Shown here: positions 11,761 through 22,191 of the stretch, piece by piece
Layout: every line of letters begins with the position of its first letter
Numbering within the stretch: position 1 is the stretch's first letter
Assembly (NCBI RefSeq): GCF_027579695.1
Contig: NC_083572.1
Location: 17,646,421 to 17,710,420, forward strand
Source: Neoarius graeffei
Lineage: Eukaryota > Chordata > Actinopteri > Siluriformes > Ariidae
Length of the DNA stretch: 64,000 nucleotides
Reading direction: 5' to 3'
Translations under genes and position numbers: made by a program
The notes under the pieces: generated by a model
The model's database searches: none
Told to the model about the DNA's origin: nothing
What the model saw: only the letters and a program-made list of their open reading frames with translations

Positions 11761-12698
11761 TCAGTATCTGGTGTGACCCCCTTGTGCAGCAATAACTGCA
11801 ACTAAACGTTTGTGGTAACTGTTGATCAGTCCTGCACACCGGCTTGGAGGAATTTTAGCCCATTCCTCCGTAAAGAACAGCTTCAACTCTGGGATGTTGG
11901 TGGGTTTCCTCACATGAACTGCTCGCTTCAGGTTGTTCCACAACATTTCAATTGGATTAAGGTCAGGACTTTGACTTGGCCATTCCAAAACATTAACTTT
12001 ATTCTTCTTTAACCATTCTTTGGTCAAGTCAAGTCATTTTATTTATATAGCACATTTAAATACAACAAAGTTGGCCCCAAAGTGCTTCACAACATAACAC
12101 AAGATTTGGAACAATGTTTACAGGGAAACAGAATAAATAGAGAAATTGGACTAGATTAAAACCCAAGCTAGCAAGAAAGTGTAGAAAAATGGCATAAATG
12201 TGTAAAATATAAAGATAAACAAAAATTTTAAAAGTAATTAAAATAATTAAAAGGGGTAGACTTGACATCACCAATTAAAATTGAAAATAATTGGAATAAT
12301 TGAAAAATTGAGAATTTGCTGGTATAATTCAGAATTCATTATTCCATCAATGATGGCAAGCCGTCCTGGCCCAGATGCAGCAAAACGGGCTCAAACCATG
12401 ATACTATCACCACCATGTTTCACAGCTGGGATAAGGTTCTTATGGTGGAATGCAGTGTTTTCCTTTCTCCAAACATAACACTTCTCATTTAAACCAAAAA
12501 GTTCACTTTTGGTCTCATCCATAACAAAACATTTTTCCAATAGCCTTCTGGTTTGTCCATGTGATCTTTAGCAAACTGCAGACGAGCAGCAATGTTCTTT
12601 TTGGAGAGCAGTGGCTTTCTCCTTGCAACCCTGCCATGCACACCATTGTTGTTCAGTGTTCTCCTGATGGTGGACTCATGAACATTAACATTAGCCAA
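11761..12698 (-). pseudogene. broken Tc1-like transposase
   Basis: Pieces of the transposase are readable on the minus strand: C-terminal third with [11 protein letters not shown] and the terminal GGHTRY, and a helix-turn-helix/linker piece (NNNGVHGRVARRKPL) near 12.6 kb. About 110 bp holding the second catalytic Asp of the intact relative are missing where the 12025-12308 insert sits. Confidence 0.85.
12025..12308. mobile_element. dispersed fish repeat inserted in the transposase
   Basis: Begins CAAGTCAAGTCATTTTATTT followed by ATAGCACATTTAAATACAAC, a start common to many dispersed fish repeats (a LINE tail or SINE-like unit). It is AT-rich and has no ORF. It replaces rather than simply interrupts the host sequence, because neighbouring transposase bases are absent. 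Confidence 0.6.
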
Positions 12699-13339
12699 TG
12701 TGAGAGAGGCCTCCAGTTGCTAAGAAGTTACCCTGGGGTCCTTTGTGACCTCACCGACTATTACATGCCTTGTTCTTGGAGTGATCTTTGTTGGTCGACC
12801 ACTCCTGGGGAGGGTAACCATGGTCTTGAATTTCCTCCATTTGTACACAATCTGTCTGACTGTGGATTGGTGGAGTCCAAACACTTTAGAGATGGTTTTG
12901 TAACCTTTTCCAGCCTGATGAGCATCAGCAACGCTTTTTCTGAGGTCCTCAGAAATCTCCTTTCTTCATGCCATGATACACTTCCACAAACATGTGTTGT
13001 GAAGATCAGACTTTGATAGATCCCTGTTCTTTAAATAAAACAGGGTGCCCACTCACACCTGATTGTCATCCCATTGAAAACACCTGACTCTAATTTCACC
13101 TTCAAATTAACTGCTAATCCTAGAGGTTTGCATACTTTTGCCACTCACAGATGTGTAATATTGGATCATTTTCCTCAATAAATAAATGACCAAGTCAAAT
13201 ATTTTTGTCTCATTTGTTTAACTGGGTTCTCTTTATCTACTTTTAGGACTTGTGTGAAAATCTGATGATGTTTTAGGTCATATTTATGCAGAAATCTAGA
13301 AAATTCTAAAGGGTTCACAAACTTTCAAGCACCACTGTA

Positions 13340-13869
13340 CCTACTGGGATATTTTAGGGAGGTGGAAGGAAACCAGAGAACCCAGATAAAAAAAAACACA
13401 AGCACCAAGAGGACATTTTCCAAAACTCCATAAAGACACTGAGCAACACAAGGATGAAGAGCCTCATTTTACTATAAATATATTAATACACACTTTTCAT
13501 AACTTTTATTAGTGATCATTACAGAAATCTATAAAATCTGTGATTAAAAATGTTTAACTTTTTTTTTTTTAATTTTGTCATAAAACTGTTGCTCTTTTAA
13601 ACCTAAACCTGGTTGAACTGGTCTGAATAAAACACAAGATGGTGGAGTTGCTTGACTGGGAATTTCCCTCTCACTTCCTTGGGGTGTTTATAATCATATA
13701 TAGTTGTCTAAATAGTCTTGAGGTGGTGGATAAAATGTAATGGAGATAAAACATAGACAGTCAATGTATTGGGAATTATTTCGTGATATTTTACATACAG
13801 GACCAATCCTTCCGAAAAGTGACATAGTCAATTGTGTAGGGCCCCTGGACCACTAGGGGGCCATGATGA
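13340..13869. other. non-coding spacer
   Basis: The first about 110 bases look like the remaining half of the old SINE split by the Tc1 element. The rest has no recognisable feature; no left terminal repeat for the next Tc1 copy is visible. Confidence 0.4.
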
Positions 13870-15006
13870 TTTTTAAAATAGTGTGCAAAAAAGGACAATC
13901 CAAGGATTCCACCTGTGTGCAATCAAAGTGTCACATGATGTCTGTATAAATCAACCTGTTCTGGAAGGACCCTGACTCTGCAACACTACTAAGCAAGCAA
14001 CATGAAAGCCAGGGAGCCTCCAAACAGGTCAGAGACAAAGTTGTGGAGAAGTATAGATCAGGGTTAGGTCATAAAAAATATCCCAAACTTTGAATATCGC
14101 ACGGAGCACCATTAAATCCATTATAGCAAAATGGAAAGAATATGTCACCACTACAAACCTGACAAGAGAAGGCCGCCCACCAAAACTCACAGACCAGGCA
14201 AGGAGGGCATTAATCAGAGATGCAACAAAGACGCCAAAGATAATGCTGAAGGAGCTGCAAAGATCCACAGTGGAGATGGGAATATCTGTCCATAGGACCA
14301 CTTTAAGCCATACACTCCACAGAGTGGGGCTTTATGGAAGAGTGGCCAGAAAAAAGTCATTGCTTAAAATATCACATTGAGTTTGCCCAACAGCATGTGG
14401 TAGACTCCCTAAACACATGGAAGAAGATTCTCTGGTCAAATGAGACTAAAATTGAACTTTTTGGCCATCATGGGAAATGTCACGTGTGTCGCAAACCCAA
14501 CACCCTAAGAACACCATCCCTATAATGAAGCATGGTGGTGGCAGCATCATGCTGTGGGGATGTTTTTCATCTGTAGGTACAGGAAAGCTGGTGAGGACTG
14601 AATGAAAGATGGATGGCACTAAATACAGGACAATTCTGGAGGAAAACCTGTTTGAGTCAGCCAGAGGTTTGAGACTGGGACGAAGGCTCACATTCCAGCA
14701 GGACAATGACCCTAAACATACTGCTAAAGCTACACACTGGAATGATTTAAAGGGGAAACATTTAAATGTCTTGGAATGGCCTAGTCAAAGCCCAGACCTA
14801 AATCCAATTGAGAATCTGTGGCATAACTTGAAGATTGCTGAACACCAACACAACCCATCTAACTTGAAGGAGTTGGAGCAGTTTTGCCTTGATGAATGGG
14901 CAAAAATCCCAGTGGCTAGATGTGCTAAGCTAATAGAGACATACTCCAAGAGACTTGCAGCTATAACTGTAGCAAAAGGTGGCTCTATTAGGTATTGACT
15001 TTTTTT

Positions 15007-15037
<31 letters not shown>

Positions 15038-15250
15038 ATACTTATGCACACTCCAGATTTCTGTTTATTCATCTCAATTATTGTTTGTGTCACAATTTAA
15101 AAAAATTAAAAAATGTGTACCTTTAAAGTGGTAGGCATGTTGTGTAAATCAAATGGTGCTAACCCCCCAAAAAATCCATTTTAATTCCAGCTTGTAATGC
15201 AACAAAACAGGACAAACACCAAGGGGGATGAATACTTTTGAAAGGCACTG
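13870..15250 (+). mobile_element. left-truncated Tc1-like transposon
   Basis: The right end reads GTATTCATCCCCC in complement and finishes CAAAAGTATTCA-like, with CACTG followed by TA (15251-15252). No matching left terminal repeat is found before 13870, so the left end was lost. A 28-base G run (15010-15037) lies just after the transposase stop. Confidence 0.8.
14002..14998 (+). pseudogene. frameshifted Tc1-like transposase
   Basis: Three overlapping pieces in different frames make up one transposase: N-terminal helix-turn-helix with GRPPKLTDQ (14090-14380), a middle with [12 protein letters not shown] (14334-14525; the first Asp is Asn here), and a C-terminal piece with [10 protein letters not shown] and [11 protein letters not shown] (14609-14998). 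At least two frameshifts and the D-to-N change make it inactive. Confidence 0.87.
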
Positions 15251-15252
15251 TA

Positions 15253-16463
15253 CGTGGCTTATAGCCAACTCGGTGCTCATCTACAGCTTGATTTCATGGA
15301 ATAATTGCTAAATGTATCAGTCAGTCACATATCAGTCATGTATTGGGCACTCTGTTGTGTAAAAAGAGGTACCAAAACTCTGGTAAGATATTCATAATAA
15401 TTATTTGAATTTCATCAGTTTGTTCATGTTCTTGCTTCTGTTTTTTTATATAATTGAAATTGAAAAAAATAGCTTAAACTAGCTAGCTAATATCTTGGGT
15501 CGTCAGCAACGGCAGCTGTCCATCACTAGTGATGATGACTGCTTCATTAGGATGGGCAGAAATGCAGATGGGCTGTGATTTCCTCATGAAGCGCCTTGCA
15601 CAGTAAAGTAAGACAAACGATGTTGTGCCCTCATCGTGTTGTCTCTCTGGACCTCCAGTCCTGATGCCAAGTGGTGCACAAAAGTGTCACAGACCTGACG
15701 GGTATGGAAGTTGCCCCGCAGTGACAACTGACTTGCTGAGTGATGCCATCCGTTGGCCATTTGAGTGGCTCTTCTGCATGCTATCTGGTAGTGTGCCATT
15801 GACCCTGTTGGGTTCATCTGCCATATTTCACCAAAAAGTGCCTGCTGGCCGTGCCTTATTGGTGATGTACTATTTAACCCATAGCTGGAACCCAGGCAGG
15901 TGCTACCACTCTGGGTCAAAGCAGACCTGGGAACAATGGTGATTAAGGGGTAACTCCACTTTCCCCAATACTCAAGTCCTCCTGGATCTGAGACTCACCA
16001 CCGGTTGTAGTTTAAAGTCATATCCAGGACTATATATCTTGGGTAAGAAGAATAAGGCTAACATGTTAATTTGCTATGAGCTTTGAGAACAGTAGCCTGT
16101 TGACTTTGAATATAATCACTGCTCAGGTGATTGAAACACTAATCACCTTGAGATCTTTTCAGAATGAAAGCAACTCAGACACTCACAATCAGTGAAGAGA
16201 TGATTTTCCAAAGTCCATAAGCCTTTCGTTATAATAAGTAGCTTAATGGTGTCATGGTTGTTTTTCAAGTGCTATTAGGAAATATTTGGGGACTCATCAA
16301 CGTCAATGTTTTTTTGTGTGTGTGTTTTAAGTGTTTTCCCTACATCCAAGGTAATGAGGTATTATAAATTTTGGACATTGTTTCATATATAGAGGATATT
16401 ACACAGTTGCGTGACGATATGAAGTTTATCTTTCAGTGGTGAATGGATATTTCAAAAATTTTT
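15253..16463. other. non-coding stretch, probable old repeat at 15485-15960
   Basis: ORFs on both strands at 15584-15942 overlap and show no domain. The GC content and even composition of 15485-15960 suggest a fragment of an old mobile element, unidentified. At 15280-15312 a short match (CTTGATTTCATGGAATAA) to the hairpin near 25.2 kb is seen. Confidence 0.4.
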
Positions 16464-16634
16464 TACAACCCCGATTCCCAAAAAGTTGGGACAAAGTACA
16501 AATTGTAAATAAAAACGGAATGCAATGATGTGGAAGTTTCAAAATTCCATATTTTATTCAGAATAGAGCATAGATGACATATAAAATGTTTAAACTGAGA
16601 AAATGTATCATTTAAAGGGAAAAATTAGGTGATT

Positions 16635-17549
16635 TTAAATTTCATGACAACACCACATCTCAAAAAAGTTGGGACAAGGCCATGTTTCCCACTGTGAGAC
16701 ATCCCCTTTTCTCTTTACAACAGTCTGTAAACGTCTGGGGACTGAGGAGACAAGTTGCTCAAGTTTAGGGATAGGAATGTTAACCCATTCTTGTCTAATG
16801 TAGGATTCTAGTTGCTCAACTGTCTTAGGTCTTTTTTGTCGTATCTTCCGTTTTATGATGCGCCAAATGTTTTCTATGGGTGAAAGATCTGGACTGCAGG
16901 CTGGCCAGTTCAGTACCCGGACCCTTCTTCTACGCAGCCATGATGCTGTAATCAATGCAGTATGTGGTTTGGCATTGTCATGTTGGAAAATGCAAGGTCT
17001 TCCCTGAAAGAGACGTCGTCTGGATGAGAGCATATGTTGCTCTAGAACCTGGATATACCTTTTAGCATTGATGGTGTCTTTCCAGATGTGTAAGCTGCCC
17101 ATGCCACACACACTAATGCAACCCCATACCATCAGAAATGCAAGCTTCTGAACTGAGCGCTGATAACAACTTGGGTCGTCCTTCTCCTCTTTAGTCCGAA
17201 TGACACAGCATTCCTGATTTCCAGAAAGAACTTCAAATTTTGATTCGTCTGACCACAGAACAGTTTTCCACTTTGCCACAGTCCATTTTAAATGAGCCTT
17301 GGCCCAGAGAAGACGTCTGCGCTTCTGGATCATGTTTAGATACGGCTTCTTCTTTGAACTATAGAGTTTTAGCTGACAACGGTGGATGGCACGGTGAATT
17401 GTGTTCACAGATAATGTTCTCTGGAAATATTCCTGAGCCCATTTTGTGATTTCCAATACAGAAGCATGCCTGTATGTGATGCAGTGCCGTCTAAGGGCCC
17501 GAAGATCACGGGCACCCGGTATGGTTTTCCGGCCTTGACCCTTACGCAC
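16635..17549 (-). pseudogene. Tc1/mariner transposase, catalytic domain intact, N-terminus broken
   Basis: The 304-codon open frame carries a complete DD34E triad: LWSDESK (D101), [10 protein letters not shown] (D191) and [11 protein letters not shown] (E226). Its apparent start is a GTG. The true start is the ATG near 17688, but that frame has a stop at codon 5. Its helix-turn-helix (RRQIVEQYQKG to [10 protein letters not shown]) then runs into a stop and shifts frame before joining the long ORF. So the DNA-binding part is lost while the nuclease-like core remains open. Confidence 0.85.
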
Positions 17550-17854
17550 AGAGATTCTTCCAGATTCTCTGAATCTGTGGATTATGATATGTTCAAACTC
17601 TTTGCAATTTTACACTGTTGAACTCCTTTCTGATATTGCTCCACTATTTGTCGGCGCAGAATTAGGGGGATTGGTTATCCTCTTCCCATCTTTACTTCTG
17701 AGAGCCGCTGCCACTCCAAGATGCTCTTTTTATACCCAGTCATGTTAATGACCTATTGCCAATTGACCTAATGAGTTGCAATTTGGTCCTCCAGCTGTTC
17801 CTTTTTTGTACCTTTAACTTTTCCAGCCTCTTATTGCCCCTGTCCCAACTTTTT

Positions 17855-18258
17855 ATGCCTCCACCACCGTAAGGTGCAGGAGGCATTATGTTTTTGGGTT
17901 GTTCGTCTGTCCGTGCATGCGTCCGTGCGTGCGTCCGTCCCGAAACCTTGTGAACGCGACATCTCAAAGGCTACTGAAAGGAATTTCACCAAACTTTCAC
18001 CATTTGTGCATTTGGGGACAGAGATAAACTGATTAGATTTTCAGATCAAAGGGTTTAAGGTCAAGGTCACTGTGAGGTCAAATGTCTGTCCGAAAACCTT
18101 GTGAACACAATATCTCCAAGGCTAATACAAGTAATTTCACCCGGTCAAGATTACTGTCAGGTCAAATGTCCATCCCCAAATCACAACTTAATAAGGTGTG
18201 TAGTCTATCGGGCGGAGGCATCCCCATAGACGCTGTTGGCGTGGAGTTCTATCTAGTT
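17855..18258. mobile_element. dispersed repeat inserted in the mariner element
   Basis: Starts ATGCCTCCACCACCGTAAGG and ends near GGCGGAGGCATCCCCATAGA with GTTCTATCTAG. It contains repeated CAAGGTCACTGTGAGGTCAA-type words and GTCCGTGCGTGCGTCCGTC. No ORF. Removing it restores continuous transposon sequence (CCCAACTTTT joined to GAGATGTG), so it is a later insertion. The CCTCCACC / GGCGGAGG ends may be short inverted termini. Confidence 0.65.
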
Positions 18259-18479
18259 TGAGATGTGTTGCTGTTATGAAATTTCAAATGAGCCAATATT
18301 TGGCATGAAATTTCAAAATGTCTCACTTTCGACATTTGATATGTTGTCTATGTTCTATTGTGAATACAATATCAGTTTTTGAGATTTGTAAATTATTGCA
18401 TTCCATTTTTATTTACAATTTGTACTTTGTCCCAACTTTTTTGGAATCGGGGTTGTATTATCCATTCACTATATATCCA

Positions 18480-19313
18480 GGACATATAGGAGAATCGAAA
18501 TGCTGTTTCTCTCTCACCTTACTTCACAAGCGAAGCAAACGAATGATATATATTTTTTAACACAAGAAGATAAACTTCATATCTTTGCACCACCGTGTTA
18601 TATTCTTTATATTATACAGACACATCCACACACAAAGAAACCCCCCTGCAAGTTAATCAAAAGAATTTTAATGTTGAACCAGTTTGCCATTTTCACAACG
18701 TGCATCTCGACAGCAGGAAAACACTGGGAGTGATGTCACTGGAGTGAAATATCAGGAATACACGACACTTTTTCAATGGAATAAAAATATGTACTGTATT
18801 CTCTTCCCTTCTAGTGGGTTTCATTCATTTGGTTTGATGGCATGCAATATTATCATATTGCTTATCCTACGTGGATTACGTCACTCTATCCAATGGAGAC
18901 TGATTGTTGAATGTGATTTACGATATTGCATGGTTGTCAAGACAACATGATGTCACACATCGGAGACGTATAACTTCTGTGCGAGCGAGCGACTGACAAT
19001 TTGCAAACAAACATGGCTGCCAGGTTTGCTTTGTTAAATACAGAAGATTTTGAGAGAATTTTGAAAGAGAAAGATGTGCTGAACACCCGAAAGGAATGTA
19101 TAATAATAATGGCTTTTTTGGTGCCGTATCGGACATATTCCATTCAGCTAGCATGATATTGAACTTGTCTTTGACTCGTTCAATATCATGCTAGCTGAAT
19201 GGAATATAACTGAAATACCACGAAAAAAAGCCAGCCAATATTATTTAAATATGTCACTCAGATCCGCGATGTATTTCGTATGAAAAGTGCAAGTTTTTCA
19301 ACACGAGAAGATA
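18480..19313 (+). repeat. foldback-type dispersed repeat, copy 3
   Basis: Same family as 3599-5020 in the opposite orientation. At 19013 an ATG opens a short coding-like run (AARFALLNTEDFERILKE, then KDVLNTRKE) that ends in an AATAAT-rich patch. A hairpin with CCATTCAGCTAGCATGATAT and its complement lies at 19138-19205. The SINE at 19315 lies within it. Confidence 0.65.
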
Positions 19314-19314
19314 A

Positions 19315-19697
19315 GGCACGGTGGTGTAGTGGTTAGCACTGTCGCCTCACAGCAAGAAGGTCCTGGGTTTGAGCCCAGCAGCCGGCGAGGGCCTTTCTGT
19401 GTGGAGTTTGTGGAGTTTGCATGTTCTCCCCGTGTCTGTGTGGGTTTTCTCCGGGTGCTCCGGTTTCCTCCACAGTCCAAAGACATGCAGGTTAGGTTAA
19501 GTGGTGGCTCTAAATTGACCGTAGGTGTGAATGTGAGTGTGAATGGTTGTTTGTCTCTGTATCAGCCCTGTGATAACCTGGCGACTTGTCCAGGGTGTAC
19601 CCCGCCTTTCGCCCGTAGTCAGCTGGGATAGGCTCCAGCTTGCCTGCGACCCTGTAGAACAGGATAAGCGGCTACAGATAACGGATGGATGATTGAT
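19315..19697 (+). mobile_element. tRNA-headed SINE (V-SINE-like), copy 1
   Basis: The head GGCACGGTGGTGTAGTGG and a B-box-like GGGTTTGAGCCC are derived from a tRNA promoter. The body contains GTTCTCCCCGTGT and CAAAGACATGCAGG; the end reads AACAGGATAAGCGGCTACAG followed by GGATGGATGATTGATG. Long ORFs across SINE copies are coincidental. No convincing TSD here. Confidence 0.85.
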
Positions 19698-20182
19698 GTG
19701 TGTGTGTATTGGGGATCGGGTGAGCGAAGGCCCCCTAAACGCCCTTGTTTACATTATCTAACACCTCTGTTATCACCTTTTAAAGCAGCCAGGTGATCGG
19801 ATACAATCTGGCAACCCATGTCTCCGTTCCATTTTTCCCTGCTGTCACTTTACTGACCCCCAGCGGCCGTCATGTGTCATGACAGAGTAAAATTTCTCAG
19901 GATCCAGTATCGAATATGAGCATATATTTACTCAGTATTGTAACATTTGCACACTGTTAAGTAACAGTTTATTGTTTTCTTTCCTTCTCTGAATGTACTG
20001 CACTGACTCAGCTTCCCTAAAATGCGTTAAGTATTTATACTGCTGTATACATTTTTTAGTAAGAGAAAGGAACAAGAGATATAGCCGGTGTAAAATTAGC
20101 ATAGTTTAATAATGACAAAAAAATTCAGAAAGCTGTCTTCATATGCATATTTAACATGTAACATTTCTTCACCTTTTTCTAT
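19698..20182. other. non-coding stretch before the duplicated unit
   Basis: No ORF or repeat recognised. A GATGTGTGTGTGTATT simple repeat starts it. Confidence 0.4.
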
Positions 20183-20874
20183 CATTGAACTGTACAAACA
20201 AACAAACAAACAAAACGCTGCATAACCACTGTTAGGTACTGTAATACCTCAACGCCGTCATAAAAGTAAACAGCAAAAATGATTATTATAGGCTATATAA
20301 TTGGTTAGAACTTTAATTTGTGAAAAGTAAAAACTTGTTCTGTGATTATAATATGTAAATACTGTACGTCTGGAGAAAACAGACGTTCGAACAGCCTTTA
20401 CCCAAAATCCTCTTCTAATCAATTTGGAAAGCCAGCCCCTCCAAGATGGCGGCACCGTTGACACTAATCCAATGAGGAAGTAGGAAAGCCTGCACGAGGC
20501 CGGAGACTGACCAATCACACACATGCAATTTGTCCATGGGCGTGTTTAAGTAACGAGTACAAACGTCCTAAATTTACGTTGTAAATGAAAAGACATAAGA
20601 AGTGTATAATAAAAAACGAATCAGAATAAGGCGATATTGAATCAAAACTAATCTTACTAGAAACAATAAAATATCAATAATTATAATAGTTTTGAAATGA
20701 ATAATAAAAATATGAATAATAGAATTAACACCTTAAAAACAGGTACTTCTAAAGACACAATTGTATTAAATCCTAGTTTAATGTTTGTTTGTTTGTTTGT
20801 TTGTTTGTTTAGGGTTTAATCAATCCCGTTCTGAGTGGTGTGCGCGCGCATCCCGGTGGCGTTGTGCTTGTTTT
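20183..20874. repeat. promoter-proximal tandem duplication, distal copy
   Basis: 692-bp unit starting CATTGAACTGTACAAAC, repeated almost exactly at 20875-21545. Contains CCAAGATGGCGGC (20441-20453, a YY1-type site), CCAATGAGGAAGTAGG (CCAAT and ETS-like GGAAG) and GACCAATCACA. A (GTTT)n tract (about 20783-20811) is present only in this copy. The 88-codon minus-strand ORF is shared by both copies simply because of the duplication. Confidence 0.92.
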
Positions 20875-21545
20875 CATTGAACTGTACAAACAAACAAACA
20901 AACAAAACGCTGCATAACCACTGTTAGGTACTGTAATACCTCAACGCCGTCATAAAAGTAAACAGCAAAAATGATTATTATAGGCTATATAATTGGTTAG
21001 AACTTTAATTTGTGAAAAGTAAAAACTTGTTCTGTGATTATAATATGTAAATACTGTACGTCTGGAGAAAACAGACGTTCGAACAGCCTTTACCCAAAAT
21101 CCTCTTCTAATCAATTTGGAAAGCCAGCCCCTCCAACATGGCGGCACCGTTGACACTAATCCAATGAGGAAGTAGGAAAGCCTGCAGGAGGCCGGAGACT
21201 GACCAATCACACACATGCAATTTGTCCATGGGCGTGTTTAAGTAACAAGAGTACTAAGGTCCAGCTACGCTGTAAATGAGAAGAGATAAGAAGTGTATAA
21301 TAATAAACGAATCAGAATAAGGCGATATTGAATCAAAACTAATCTTACTAGAAACAATTAAATATCAATAATTATAATAATTTTGAAATGAATAATAAAA
21401 ATATGAATAATAGAATTAACACCTTAAAAACAGGTACTTCTAAAGACACAATTGTATTAAATCCTAGTTTAATGTATGTTTAGGGTTTAATCGATCCCGT
21501 TCTGAGTGGTGTGCGCGCGCATCCCGGTGGCGCTGTACTTGTTTT
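20875..21545. repeat. promoter-proximal tandem duplication, proximal copy
   Basis: Second copy of the unit, ending GGTGGCGCTGTACTTG about 180 bp before the UBE2O ATG. It lacks the (GTTT)n tract. The YY1-like site reads CCAACATGGCGGC (21133-21145), one base off the distal copy. Over the 267-nt shared ORF only a few bases differ, so the duplication is recent. Confidence 0.92.
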
Positions 21546-21726
21546 GTATTAGTGACGCGTGCCGGCGCGCGCGCGCACACAGGGGCTTGAGCCTTTTACG
21601 TATCGACGTAAACACGTGCCGGTCCTCCAGTTACGGGTTTCTATTGGCATTTCCTCTACAATCACACATCCATCTATCCATCTCTGTTTCTCTCTCCTCT
21701 TGTCAGTAGCAGCAGCAGAGGCCGTG
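21500..21726 (+). promoter_or_regulatory. UBE2O: UBE2O CpG-rich promoter / 5' UTR
   Basis: CpG dinucleotides rise sharply from about 21510 (TGCGCGCGCATCCCGGTGGC, GCCGGCGCGCGCGCGCAC) and continue through exon 1, as at housekeeping CpG-island promoters. No TATA box. The 5' leader runs to the ATG in the context GCCGTGATGGCG (G at -3 and +4). The exact transcription start is not visible from sequence. Confidence 0.65.
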
Positions 21727-22191
21727 ATGGCGGATCCTGTGGCAGCAGCAGCAGCATCCTCTCCGTGTCCGACTCCGGGCCTTTCTCCAGCGGCGAGTCC
21801 GGGCTCTGAGCCTCCCTCCGCGGCTCTGTCTCCGTCGGCGGGCGGCACACAGCGGCTCCTTTTCTCGCATGACTTGGTGTCTGGTCGGCACCGCGGTTCA
21901 CTGCGCTTCGGCCTCGTGCGAATGATCCACGGAGAGGAGGACTGGACCGAGGACGAGGATGAGGACCTTGATGGCGGCGGAGGAGGCAGAGAAGGTGGTG
22001 GAGGAGGCAGAGACGGCGGTGGAGACGGCGGCGGAGGAGGAGGAGGAGTCGGGGGAGGCGGCGGTCGTGTCCCCGGGTGCTCGGATACTGAGAACGGGGC
22101 ACCGGAGTCCCGAACGTGGCCTCTCGGTAGGGGTTTCGTGCGCGTGCAGTGGTATCCCGAGGGAACGAAGCAGGATGTTCGGGAAACGAAG
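21727..22191 (+). CDS. UBE2O: UBE2O first coding exon (partial gene)
   Basis: 155 codons from ATG 21727 to a donor at 22191/22192 (AAG|GTGAAA, phase 0). UBE2O is a large E2/E3 hybrid ubiquitin-conjugating enzyme acting on ribosomal and other substrates; its catalytic UBC domain lies far downstream and is not in this window. Recognition rests on the N-terminal block RLLFSHDLVSGRHRGS, FGLVRMIHGEEDWTE and the exon end GFVRVQWYPEGTKQDVRETK, which match vertebrate UBE2O N-terminal conserved regions in the same order. Residues 1-40 are Ala/Pro/Ser-rich; 83-114 is a long Gly tract (GGA/GGC codons) that is probably length-variable. Read-through past the donor gives a stop at 22258. Confidence 0.9.

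Larger units (their letters stand above)
11537..13337 (-). mobile_element. Tc1-like transposon, inverted relative of the 6.5-kb copy, interrupted
   Basis: Ends match the 6541-8142 element and are bordered by TA (11535-11536 and 13338-13339). The transposase lies on the minus strand. Its C-terminal part (11761-12027) retains the catalytic Glu in NPIEMLW, and an N-terminal piece is visible at 12489-12698, but frameshifts occur and the middle is replaced by a foreign insert (12025-12308). Dead copy. Confidence 0.9.
16466..18455 (-). mobile_element. Tc1/mariner transposon with internal insert
   Basis: Ends read CAACCCCGATTCC and the complement GGAATCGGGGTTG, each bordered by TA (16464-16465 and 18456-18457). 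The inner parts of both ends share AAAAGTTGGGACAAAGTACA. The transposase is on the minus strand. An unrelated repeat fills about 17855-18258. Confidence 0.9.

Noticed and set aside
15584..15942. Overlapping ORFs of 111 and 105 codons on opposite strands
   Set aside because: No domain on either strand and no splice or start support; probably an old repeat.
19317..19400. Possible tRNA gene (A- and B-box-like sequences)
   Set aside because: These belong to the tRNA-derived head of a SINE; no complete cloverleaf with acceptor stem was found, here or in the other copies.
20258..20524. 88-codon minus-strand ORF repeated at 20950-21216, looking conserved
   Set aside because: The two copies are similar only because the 692-bp unit is recently duplicated; there is no domain, and the sequence looks like promoter DNA.
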